Shown piece after piece: positions 33,750 through 41,777 of a stretch of DNA of 64,000 bases (position 1 is its first letter; the number at the start of each line of letters is the position of its first letter). Below the pieces are notes generated by a model. The model saw nothing but the letters and a program-made list of their open reading frames with translations. It had not been told where the DNA came from and ran no database searches. Source of the stretch: Bacteroidota bacterium (GTDB taxonomy: Bacteria; Bacteroidota; Bacteroidia; Chitinophagales; Chitinophagaceae); NCBI GenBank assembly GCA_018267955.1, contig JAFDXL010000005.1:124001-188000 (forward strand), written 5' to 3'. The translations under genes and the position numbers were made by a program.

Positions 33750-34634
33750 TCAAAAATTGTGAACTTTATAATTCCTGATAGTTTTAATAGCGGTTGCAAA
33801 ACCTCCTTTTTCTAGTGTTTTTACCAATTCAGGAATGGCAATAAACAATAGATACGGGGTCGCCGGCAAATCTTTTTCTTCGATTTGTCTTAGTTCATCG
33901 TAAAAAATTATTGCTGCATTTGCTGGGTTACTACTTATGAGAGTATTAAGCTGTGCAATTAAATTTTTTAGATTGGTAGGATTTATTTCTTTTTTAACTT
34001 CTATGACAATGGGGTTGCCGAGCACTTGAGCAAGCTCATCACTCCAAATTGAGAAGTCAGGGTATCTTTGTTTCCCTTCTCTATCCGATGCTGGTCTTTT
34101 AGCTGTATCAATAGCATAGGCATTTAAAACATCCTCAATGAAACGCTCTAATTCAATTCCAGACTTATCAACGATTGAGTTGTATCGCTTTTCGATATCA
34201 AAATATTTCTTGTCAGGTACAGCTTCACTACCACCATAAAAAACGTTTGATTTCACAAATGTTCGGCGAACACTCTTTTTTGACTCAAGATTTTTTAGAA
34301 AAAGTTCAAAGCTGAATTTAATCTTTTCTACCTCATCAGGTTTTGCATGGACATAGGGTGTGTCTAACAAAAATGTATTTTCATTTCCACCCGAAAGAAT
34401 AGAGAAAATAGGCTTGTTAAAAGCTACTGCTAGACCGGCTTCAAATGCAATATTCGGGTTGTCTTCAGAATAAATAAACAAGACAAAATCACAGTTTTTA
34501 ACTGCACCCTTTATCGCGCCTTGTAAAGAATCGCCGATTTGCACATCACTGAAGGCTTCTATATTGTAGTCGCTTAAAAGCTTACGAACGCCCGATATGT
34601 TATCACCAAATCTATATGATAAAAATGCTTTCAT
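33750..34634 (-). CDS. TIR-like sensor fused to PD-(D/E)XK nuclease
   Basis: The 294-residue protein has two domains. Residues 1-115 resemble the TIR/nucleoside-deoxyribosyltransferase-like fold: KAFLSYRFGDN, a CDFVLFIYSEDNPNIAFEAG strand-loop-helix with Glu65 in the usual catalytic position, then FNKPIFSIL. Residues 150-290 carry a PD-(D/E)XK core: Glu163-helix (LERFIEDVL), YPDFSIW with Asp193, and IVIEVKKE with Glu212 and Lys214. Such fusions are typical of immune effectors: NAD-type or nucleotide-signal sensing linked to DNA cleavage. It forms a two-gene unit with the nuclease downstream. Domain names rest on motif reading, so the TIR label is tentative. Confidence 0.65.
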   Translation of the reverse strand: MKAFLSYRFGDNISGVRKLLSDYNIEAFSDVQIGDSLQGAIKGAVKNCDFVLFIYSEDNPNIAFEAGLAVAFNKPIFSILSGGNENTFLLDTPYVHAKPDEVEKIKFSFELFLKNLESKKSVRRTFVKSNVFYGGSEAVPDKKYFDIEKRYNSIVDKSGIELERFIEDVLNAYAIDTAKRPASDREGKQRYPDFSIWSDELAQVLGNPIVIEVKKEINPTNLKNLIAQLNTLISSNPANAAIIFYDELRQIEEKDLPATPYLLFIAIPELVKTLEKGGFATAIKTIRNYKVHNF

Positions 34635-34780
34635 TGAAATTGATTAAGATTTACATTGGATGCAGAGGGCATCAATAATCTCATTATTTATTTCTTATCA
34701 ATATCGAAGGGTTAAGAGAACCATAAAAAGTCGCTTCACTAGATTGTTGTAAAATGTGAACATGTCATAAGCTATTATAG

Positions 34781-35695
34781 TTAGTCATTGTCAAGAGATT
34801 GCCTGTTATTTACACACTCATTATATCTATAAATCCAATTTGCGATTACACTGTTAAATATTTTCAATGTAATTTCTGTTTCTATAGGAATATTAGGCAG
34901 ATGCTTACTAATAACAAAGAATACGCCATTGGTTTCATCGTCATTGCAAGCTAATGGTATCGGACTACAAATAAGTGAGAACTTGTTTGTGCCCACGTTA
35001 TAGTCATGCTTAATAAAAGATGTATTATTCAGGCTGTGGCGTATACCGGTTTGTATTTCTAGCTCTTCATTTCGAACATTTGCCTGTTCTAATAAGTTCT
35101 TTGGGATTAGACCGGCCTTAAATAGCTTGTCTTCAATGATAATAATGCCATTGTCCCAACTGTTATGGGCTGCCATTGAACGATATTCTGCTATGTAAAC
35201 GCCGATAGTAAATTGGGTGTTAATAGTATCAAGAATAAAGTCTACATTATCTACGACTGGTTGAATTAAACTGTGAACTCCATCCCGTATTCCTGCATCA
35301 CATAAGTGCGTATCATCACCATAATTTAAAGCACAAGTTTGTCCATTTAGTTTTTTAATTACCTCAACTAAAAAATCAGATATAGTTTTTTGACGTTCAG
35401 CATCTTTTTTTAATACGCTCAATTCACGCTCTGCCTTCAGTTCATTAGTTATGGAACCTGGGAACGTTTTGTTATAAAGCGTTTTTGCAAACAATAATAA
35501 TAAATACGCTATGCCAAAAAACAACAATAGAATTAGGCAAATGTTGTTTATAGCTTTGTTATCAGTATTTATGTTATTGGAAACAATACCAATACTTATA
35601 ACTAATACTGCTTCGATAATCGCAGTAGTTACTAAAGCTTTTTTTATGAGAGAAATATATCTTTCAAGCCTTTGAATTGCATCATTAAATGCCAT
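34781..35695 (-). CDS. 2TM membrane protein with GAF-like cytosolic region, unknown function
   Basis: The 304-residue protein has two membrane helices near residues 20-38 and 46-66, a short charged coiled coil (about 78-105) and a cytosolic domain of about 190 residues. That domain contains alternating strands and helices (FTIGVYIAEYRSM, GIIIIEDKLF, FSLICSPIPL, NGVFFVISKH) reminiscent of a GAF fold, but no binding residues can be named. It sits between the TIR-like/nuclease unit and the OLD gene (the latter divergent) in the island. Two-TM proteins with a sensor domain often act as membrane effectors in anti-phage systems; here that is inference from location only. Confidence 0.55.
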   Translation of the reverse strand: MAFNDAIQRLERYISLIKKALVTTAIIEAVLVISIGIVSNNINTDNKAINNICLILLLFFGIAYLLLLFAKTLYNKTFPGSITNELKAERELSVLKKDAERQKTISDFLVEVIKKLNGQTCALNYGDDTHLCDAGIRDGVHSLIQPVVDNVDFILDTINTQFTIGVYIAEYRSMAAHNSWDNGIIIIEDKLFKAGLIPKNLLEQANVRNEELEIQTGIRHSLNNTSFIKHDYNVGTNKFSLICSPIPLACNDDETNGVFFVISKHLPNIPIETEITLKIFNSVIANWIYRYNECVNNRQSLDND

Positions 35696-35805
35696 TGTTA
35701 CAATATATCAGAAGCAAAACGAATATACAAATTTGGTATTCCTTTTAAAATTAGGGTTATTTACATTAAATTGTTTTATATTCAACGCTAACCTACTCCA
35801 TAAAA

Positions 35806-37644
35806 ATGATTTTGAAGAAAATATCATTAACCAATTTTAGAGGTGTCAATGGCACTGTGGATGCAAATGTTAACAAGTTTACTTGTGTTGTTGGACAGAA
35901 TGACGCTGGTAAATCTACAATACTCAGGGCGCTAGACGCATTTATCAATGACAGTGGATTAAGTAGGGCAGATTATAATGTATATGCTCAAAACAATCGA
36001 ATTGAGATTGAACTTTTTTTTGACTCCCAAAGTGGCTCACACACATTAGGAGAAGAAATTGCCACAACCATAGAAAATGAAGAATTGACTAATTCTGACG
36101 GCCTTCTGCAACTCAAGAAAGTTTGGAGTATTACCGAAACAAATGTAGGTAAGCCAAAGATGTATATCATGCGTAAGAAATACCAGGGAAACAATGATTT
36201 TGTTTTCAAGACCGAAGCCCAACTAATAACGCAGTGTAATGCTAATAATATTCAAACCACAAAGGGGAACGGAGACGAGTTTAATAACGTCGAGAAAAGG
36301 GAAAAACTACGTGAATGGAATTCAACAAATAATATTCAATTTAGTTACGAATATGAAGAATTAGTCTCTACCGGTACTTCTAAACAAAAGATTATGGGAG
36401 ATGCCATAAAAAAAATACTTCCTAAATTCCAATACTTCAAAGCTGATACCTCGTTATCTGATACAGACACGACTATTCAAAATTTCTTTAAGGAAATGGC
36501 ATTTGATTTAATTGAAACAGAAATAGATACTGTCAATATTGAAGATACTATTAGAGATAGATTAGGTTTAGTGTTAGGTAAAATAACAGACAAGATCAAC
36601 CATGTCGTAAAATCGGATGAAAGAGTACAACCTAAAATCGATTTCGATTGGAGTAAGCTGATTAAGACATCATTTGTTAGTAGTGAATCTGGAAATGATT
36701 TACCGTTAAGCTCTAGAGGAGACGGCTTTAGAAGGATTACGATGATGGCATATTTTGAACATTTGGCGGAAACACAAAGAGTAACAGATGCCCAACAGAT
36801 AATATTTGGGTTTGAAGAACCTGAAACTTTTTTGCATCCATCCGCACAGGACAACTTATATGATAAACTTCATTCCCTATCAGACAACGGTTATCAAGTA
36901 ATTGTATCAACCCATTCTAGCACAATAGTCGGTAATACGATCCCCGATAACTTGATTCACGTTTCAAAGCACAATAATAACTACACAATTTCACAGGGTA
37001 ATATTGACTACAAAGGCATTGCACTAGATTTAGGCATAAAGCCAGACACATTATTTACGCCTTTATTTTCGACTTCGAGACTTTTGTTTTTGGTTGAGGG
37101 TATAAGTGATGTTCATGCAATGGCACATAATGCTGAAATTTATAAAGCTAATGGACTCATACCTCATACTTTTGACGATTTGCAAATAGCCGTTATTCCA
37201 ATAGGAAGCTGCGGAGCAGTTAAACATTGGGTGAATCTTGATTTATTTACAAAACTTGAAAAACCCTACCATATCTTTTTGGACAGTGATAAATCCAATG
37301 CCGCTGATACTTCAAAGAATGAAATTGATTTGATTGGGTACGGTTTACAATTGGGTACGGAATTTACAATTTCGAAGAAAAGATTGCTCGAAAACTACAT
37401 GCATCCAACAGCCTTAGCAAGAATAGTTCCAGGGGTAACTGTAACATTTGGTGATTTTGACCATGCTAAAGACATTTGCACTCAATACCCCGATAGCGGC
37501 CTTAGAGCTGCTTTAGGGGGGAAACACGTTGCTGAGAGACATTATCAAAAGTTAACTTTCGATGAACTTAGGTTAACATGGTTTGATGGAGTAAATGATG
37601 AATTTATTGAATTATATAATATAATAGTAGCTAAGCTAAATTAG
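35806..37644 (+). CDS. OLD-family ATP-dependent endonuclease (AAA ATPase plus TOPRIM)
   Basis: The 612-residue protein has an ABC-type ATPase head: Walker A GQNDAGKST (30-38), signature-like LSSRGDGFRR near 305-314, and Walker B IIFGFEEPETFLHP near 335-347. The C-terminal TOPRIM nuclease domain (from about residue 420) shows the acidic FLVEGISDVHAM and HIFLDSDKSNAAD. No helicase gene adjoins it, so it fits the stand-alone (class 1) OLD type. OLD proteins are DNA nucleases with anti-phage activity. It is convergent with the nSTAND gene (32 nt between stops) and divergent from the 2TM gene. It is distinct from the second OLD protein at 45,523. Confidence 0.88.
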   Translation: MILKKISLTNFRGVNGTVDANVNKFTCVVGQNDAGKSTILRALDAFINDSGLSRADYNVYAQNNRIEIELFFDSQSGSHTLGEEIATTIENEELTNSDGLLQLKKVWSITETNVGKPKMYIMRKKYQGNNDFVFKTEAQLITQCNANNIQTTKGNGDEFNNVEKREKLREWNSTNNIQFSYEYEELVSTGTSKQKIMGDAIKKILPKFQYFKADTSLSDTDTTIQNFFKEMAFDLIETEIDTVNIEDTIRDRLGLVLGKITDKINHVVKSDERVQPKIDFDWSKLIKTSFVSSESGNDLPLSSRGDGFRRITMMAYFEHLAETQRVTDAQQIIFGFEEPETFLHPSAQDNLYDKLHSLSDNGYQVIVSTHSSTIVGNTIPDNLIHVSKHNNNYTISQGNIDYKGIALDLGIKPDTLFTPLFSTSRLLFLVEGISDVHAMAHNAEIYKANGLIPHTFDDLQIAVIPIGSCGAVKHWVNLDLFTKLEKPYHIFLDSDKSNAADTSKNEIDLIGYGLQLGTEFTISKKRLLENYMHPTALARIVPGVTVTFGDFDHAKDICTQYPDSGLRAALGGKHVAERHYQKLTFDELRLTWFDGVNDEFIELYNIIVAKLN

Positions 37645-37676
37645 AAAGCGGTACAAATACTTGATTGCTTTAATCG

Positions 37677-39971
37677 CTATTTGTCAATTAAGCTGTTGAA
37701 TATTTCACCGATAACATTTTCATCATCGTCACCTTTGTTTTCATCAGAAGCGCCTCGTCGATCATCAATATAGCCTTCTGCTTGTACTTCTAGATAATTA
37801 CTATAATCCTGTTCCTTTTTCTCTAAGATTGATACTTGTTTTTCGAAAGACAAATCATATTCTTCTTCAAGACTAACTATTTTTTCTCTTAAAGATTCAC
37901 TGTCAGAGTCCTCAACGCTTTTTACTTCATCATTAATCACTTTCTCCAAAGTCTTTCTGAAGTTTTCGCCGCTTATAGTGTCATTGTAGGTAGTAGCAAA
38001 AATATTCTTAAAATCTTTGAAGATTTCAAAATTGTAGACCCACGGTAGTTGCTTGATAAATGAATCGATTATTTGTTCTTCGTTGTAGGTAAGCTTAGTC
38101 TTGTCAAGTTCAATAAGTAAGTTTAAGTAAGCTCTTTGTTCAGAATATGAAGTTGTGTTTATGTAAATTCTTTTCTGAAATTCTGCATAAACAAATTCCT
38201 TAGCACCACTATTCATTTCGGCAAATTCCGAATATATTTTATAGAGAAATGAGTAAATAAAGTGGCTATCGGAATACCAAAAGAAGTTATTGCTTTTTGA
38301 GTATCTAAAACGTGATACCGTTGTCTTTCTTAATGAATTGATTTGCTGTTGAATTCTGTGTATAGCAATATCAACTAAGTCGCTTGAAATCACAACCTTT
38401 CTACGGTTACTGTATGTATCAGAGGTATCTGTAGTGAATACGCTAAAAAATTGATTACTGTGTATTGCTCCTTCAATAATACACTTTATCAAATCCTTTT
38501 TATCTTTTAGGTAATTGACAAGAAAGTCCTGTATAGAAGGATTTTGATAGTCAACCGCAATTTTATTGTAGGTGTCTTTTTGTGTCTTTATGAAAGTATT
38601 TTCTAACTCCCTTACAGCTCTATTAAAATTTATCGAATCGAAACTAATGAAGAACTTATAGCTGTTAATTGTCAAAAATTCTTTCAATGCTTGTTCCCAA
38701 TCCTCTATTAAGACTGGTGTTCCCATGCTCAGTAAGACGATCAATGCATATTGAGAAAATTTATCTAGAGAATTTTCAAAAGCATATAACCAGACGCTTT
38801 CGGGGTTGTCAAAATAAGATGTAAATGCCTCTGCGAATTGTTCTGGTGAACAATGTTCCCATATTTTTCTATTTATTACAGTTTCTATAATCCTCGGGCT
38901 ATAGTTTGCATGGTGAACTAACTGTAGGTAATTCTTGTTATCAACAAGATTTTCTAAATGAGCAATCGGTACCTCTGCGAAGAATAGGTGATTATAAATT
39001 ATTTGCGCTTTAATAATGTTGGTATAGGTAGAAAGGTCTAAAACACATTTCGCTATCTCAATATTATTTATATTAAATGCCTCAAAAGCTATTTTTGCCT
39101 GATTTAAGATGTATTCTCTTGTGGCTAGAATTAGTACTTTGTCTGGTGATTTCTTTATTTTCTCAATAAACTTTACAATTTTATTGTCGTCATTGGGGGC
39201 TTTTTTTCCTTCAAAAAAATTTTTGCCTAAAAAATCATCGAAAAAGAATACCTGTTTTTTACCATCATCGAAATACTCATAGCCGTCGTCAATCGATTGG
39301 CTTAGAAACACGAACTCATCAAACTCCTCAGACAACAAGTATAAAATTAACATTCTCGCAAGAGTTGTTTTTCCTATGCCCGGTATTCCAGATATTATTA
39401 CGTAGCGATGCTCTTTTAGTATTCTCAAAGCCTCATAAAAACTGTCATTTGGAACATAGAGCTTTACTTGTTCTCTAATCTCTTCAAGTTCAAATGCAGA
39501 TTGGTTGTATATTTTGCTATGAAGTACCTTTTCTAAAATATTAGTACTAGAGAGCCAAAGTTTGTAGTATTTACGTTCAATATCATTATATAAACCGAGT
39601 AAGTTGTTAAGGTCATCTTTGCCAATGATGCCTTCAGTATTTTTTATATAGGGGGAAAACAAGGTTTTTATTTCCTCTTTGTTATTGGGGGTTAAACCAA
39701 CAGATGTTGTAAGAATATACTTGTCTGGTGATAGCTTTTTTACTTTGGCAACTTCTACTTTGAGATGATTATATAATGAGTTGTAGTCTTTATAACGTTT
39801 TGCTTGAATAATTATCTTTTTAGCCTTGTTTTTACTATATCTTAAATCAATGCCTCCGTCTCTACCTGTTGTGAAGCTCTCAATGAATATTGATAGTTTT
39901 TTTTGAAGTAAGTCCCTCGAAATATTTTCGAATTCATGGGGAGAAAGGATGAGGAAGTTATAATCTAACAT
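37677..39971 (-). CDS. Mrr-type nuclease fused to nSTAND NTPase (Avs-like sensor)
   Basis: The 764-residue protein starts with a restriction-like domain: FENISRDLLQ helix, RDGGIDLRY with Asp42, and IIIQAKRY with Gln56-x-Lys58, the QxK form common in Mrr. The central NTPase has Walker A GIPGIGKT (195-202) and Walker B VFFFDDFLG (241-249). The C-terminal ~450 residues are helical, as expected for a sensor part, ending in an acidic coiled-coil tail (about 690-764). STAND NTPases with N-terminal nucleases act as phage-protein-triggered defence switches (Avs type). The nSTAND3 label is from memory of the family. It is a single-gene unit. Confidence 0.82.
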   Translation of the reverse strand: MLDYNFLILSPHEFENISRDLLQKKLSIFIESFTTGRDGGIDLRYSKNKAKKIIIQAKRYKDYNSLYNHLKVEVAKVKKLSPDKYILTTSVGLTPNNKEEIKTLFSPYIKNTEGIIGKDDLNNLLGLYNDIERKYYKLWLSSTNILEKVLHSKIYNQSAFELEEIREQVKLYVPNDSFYEALRILKEHRYVIISGIPGIGKTTLARMLILYLLSEEFDEFVFLSQSIDDGYEYFDDGKKQVFFFDDFLGKNFFEGKKAPNDDNKIVKFIEKIKKSPDKVLILATREYILNQAKIAFEAFNINNIEIAKCVLDLSTYTNIIKAQIIYNHLFFAEVPIAHLENLVDNKNYLQLVHHANYSPRIIETVINRKIWEHCSPEQFAEAFTSYFDNPESVWLYAFENSLDKFSQYALIVLLSMGTPVLIEDWEQALKEFLTINSYKFFISFDSINFNRAVRELENTFIKTQKDTYNKIAVDYQNPSIQDFLVNYLKDKKDLIKCIIEGAIHSNQFFSVFTTDTSDTYSNRRKVVISSDLVDIAIHRIQQQINSLRKTTVSRFRYSKSNNFFWYSDSHFIYSFLYKIYSEFAEMNSGAKEFVYAEFQKRIYINTTSYSEQRAYLNLLIELDKTKLTYNEEQIIDSFIKQLPWVYNFEIFKDFKNIFATTYNDTISGENFRKTLEKVINDEVKSVEDSDSESLREKIVSLEEEYDLSFEKQVSILEKKEQDYSNYLEVQAEGYIDDRRGASDENKGDDDENVIGEIFNSLIDK

Positions 39972-40055
39972 TTAGCTCGTTTATTAGGCATAAATATATC
40001 ATAATTTATATGTTTAAGCTATGATAGTGAGGCATACATTCAAATCAATATAATT

Positions 40056-40080
40056 AAGCCCCCAGAAAAATAAGGGGCTT
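40056..40080. terminator. Short hairpin, terminator-like
   Basis: AAGCCCC (40,056-40,062) pairs with GGGGCTT (40,074-40,080) around an 11-nt A-rich loop. No gene is seen ending here, and the T-tract is weak, so it may be a leftover terminator. Confidence 0.35.
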
Positions 40081-40203
40081 CGAGGATCACACATGCAGCA
40101 TACAGCCCATTCCCCAAAGTCACGGTTATTGGTAGCACACATCTACCGCTAACGTGTTACTCGCCGATGGCTATCTGTACCAAGCATACTTGTTGCCGAC
40201 TTT

Positions 40204-40356
40204 TTATTTTTGTATACAATATGCCCTAGTGGGGGCTTTCCACAATCGAAACATTCCTTTCATTGCAGCATCGATTGTAGCTTGTAGCTCTTGACCAGCT
40301 TTTATACATGTATAGCGGTGCTGCATTAGATTGTTTGTACCAATATTGATGGAATC
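40204..40356 (-). pseudogene. Possible 50-codon coding remnant
   Basis: A minus-strand frame bounded by TAG on its 5' side and TAA at 40,204 encodes 50 residues of protein-like composition (for example GQELQATIDAAMKGMFRLWK), including several possible Met starts but no plausible start region. No family is recognised. It may be the tail of a gene lost at an insertion or deletion junction. Confidence 0.25.
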
Positions 40357-40465
40357 CTAGGTATTCATCCTAATACTGGTCGGTGTGAGGAAATTTTTAA
40401 ATGAAATTTTTTTTACAAAATTCAAATAGAAAATAATTATGAATAAAACAAGCGTTTTTTTCACG

Positions 40466-40496
40466 TTTCCTAGTAAAAAACGGTGACTTAAATTTG
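40466..40496 (+). promoter_or_regulatory. Probable promoter of the sbcD-to-helicase operon
   Basis: TTTC (40,466-40,469; one mismatch to TTTG), a 19-nt spacer and a perfect -7 box TAAATTTG (40,489-40,496). The start would be near 40,503, about 28 nt before the ATG at 40,531. No comparable promoter is evident at the later gene junctions, which are too short for one. Confidence 0.55.
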
Positions 40497-40530
40497 ATCT
40501 ATTGCGTATGCGGTACCGTAAAATATTACT

Positions 40531-41775
40531 ATGAAAATTCTACATACTGCCGATTGGCATATTGGTCAACTCTTCTATGAGTACGACCGCACGTACGAAC
40601 ATCAACAATTCTTGAATTGGCTGTTGAAAACTCTCATCAATGAGCATATAGATATTCTATTGATCAGTGGCGATGTATTCGATCTATCTAATCCGTCTGC
40701 GGCATCAATCAAAATGTTTTATTCCTTCTTAAACCAAGCCGTAAAGGCAAATGCTGATCTACAAATAATTATCACGGCAGGTAACCATGATTCTCCAACA
40801 CGGTTGGAGTCTCCCAAACCACTATTGCAATCATCCAATATTCATATTATTGGCTTGATAGAAAAAGACGAAAATGGTATCGTTGATTACAGTAAAATCA
40901 CGATACCGTTAAGGGGTAACGATGGTATTATAAAAGCATGGTGCATCGCTGCCCCTTTTCTAAGGATGGGAGATTATCCCGTAATCACAAATTGTGACAG
41001 TCCATATTCAGAAGGTGTCGCAGCGTTTTATAAGGGAGCTTTTGAATATGTAAATTCCAAAAGGCAAGTTGGTCAAGCCATAATCGTAATGGGGCATTTA
41101 CACACCCAACAGGCGGAAGTCAGCGATATAGACAAAATGGAGCGATTGATTATGGGTGGTGTAGAATGCATTTCAGCATCAACATTCCACGAAAGCATAG
41201 ATTATGTCGCGTTAGGACATATCCATAAAGCACAACGAATTGGCGGTAAAGAACACATCCGTTATTGCGGAAGCCCCTTACCCATGTCTTTCTCAGAAAC
41301 TTATTATAAGCATCAGGTGATCGTATTTGATTTAATAGATGAGAAAATAGAACGCCTTAAAGCAATTGAGATTCCTGTTGCTGTCCGTCTAATACAGGTG
41401 CCAACGATTCATAGCTCATTGGTAGAAGTTCTGGCTTCATTGCAACAGTTGAAACCATGGGAAAGAGACTACGATACAGCTCCATACTTGGAAGTAAGGG
41501 TAATAGTGGATGGTCCTGAACCTGGGATTCGACATAAAGTGGAAACAGCACTTGCTGATAAAAATGTACGATTGGCGAAAATCGATGTACGCTACAAAAC
41601 TGTGTCAACATATCCGGAAAAAAATACAGCGGCAGATCTAACGCAGCTCAATGATCTAAAACCACTAGATGTATTACATAAAGTGTATCAAAGTAAATAT
41701 AACACCTCAATTCCCGAGGATCTGGTAAAACTGTTTCAGCAGGTAGCCCAAGAAGTAAGCGAAATAGAAACATAA
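40531..41775 (+). CDS. sbcD: Exonuclease subunit SbcD (Mre11-like)
   Basis: The 414-residue protein has all five calcineurin-like metallophosphatase motifs: TADWHIGQ, GDVFD, AGNHDSPTRLE, GHLHTQ and GHIHKAQ. The last ~130 residues form the capping and SbcC-binding region. With SbcC it makes a manganese-dependent nuclease that opens hairpins and trims blocked double-strand ends. It is the first gene of a six-gene plus-strand run; sbcC follows after 2 nt. Many Bacteroidota carry sbcDC as housekeeping genes, so membership in the island system is not certain. Confidence 0.95.
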   Translation: MKILHTADWHIGQLFYEYDRTYEHQQFLNWLLKTLINEHIDILLISGDVFDLSNPSAASIKMFYSFLNQAVKANADLQIIITAGNHDSPTRLESPKPLLQSSNIHIIGLIEKDENGIVDYSKITIPLRGNDGIIKAWCIAAPFLRMGDYPVITNCDSPYSEGVAAFYKGAFEYVNSKRQVGQAIIVMGHLHTQQAEVSDIDKMERLIMGGVECISASTFHESIDYVALGHIHKAQRIGGKEHIRYCGSPLPMSFSETYYKHQVIVFDLIDEKIERLKAIEIPVAVRLIQVPTIHSSLVEVLASLQQLKPWERDYDTAPYLEVRVIVDGPEPGIRHKVETALADKNVRLAKIDVRYKTVSTYPEKNTAADLTQLNDLKPLDVLHKVYQSKYNTSIPEDLVKLFQQVAQEVSEIET

Positions 41776-41777
41776 CG

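Larger units (their letters stand above)
39972..40530. other. Gene-poor gap: remnants, hairpin and promoter
   Basis: No intact gene is seen in this 559-nt stretch. It holds a GC-rich hairpin near 40,056-40,080, a short fragment of possible old coding sequence on the minus strand (40,204-40,356), a very A+T-rich run at about 40,385-40,480 and the promoter of the sbcD unit at its right end. The base composition of 40,081-40,360 is richer in G+C than the flanks, so it may be a relic of an earlier insertion. Confidence 0.6.

Noticed and set aside
33749..33799. 17-codon N-terminal extension of the small nuclease
   Set aside because: It would overlap the upstream gene by 50 nt; the internal ATG at 33,748 gives the usual close coupling and keeps the whole nuclease core.
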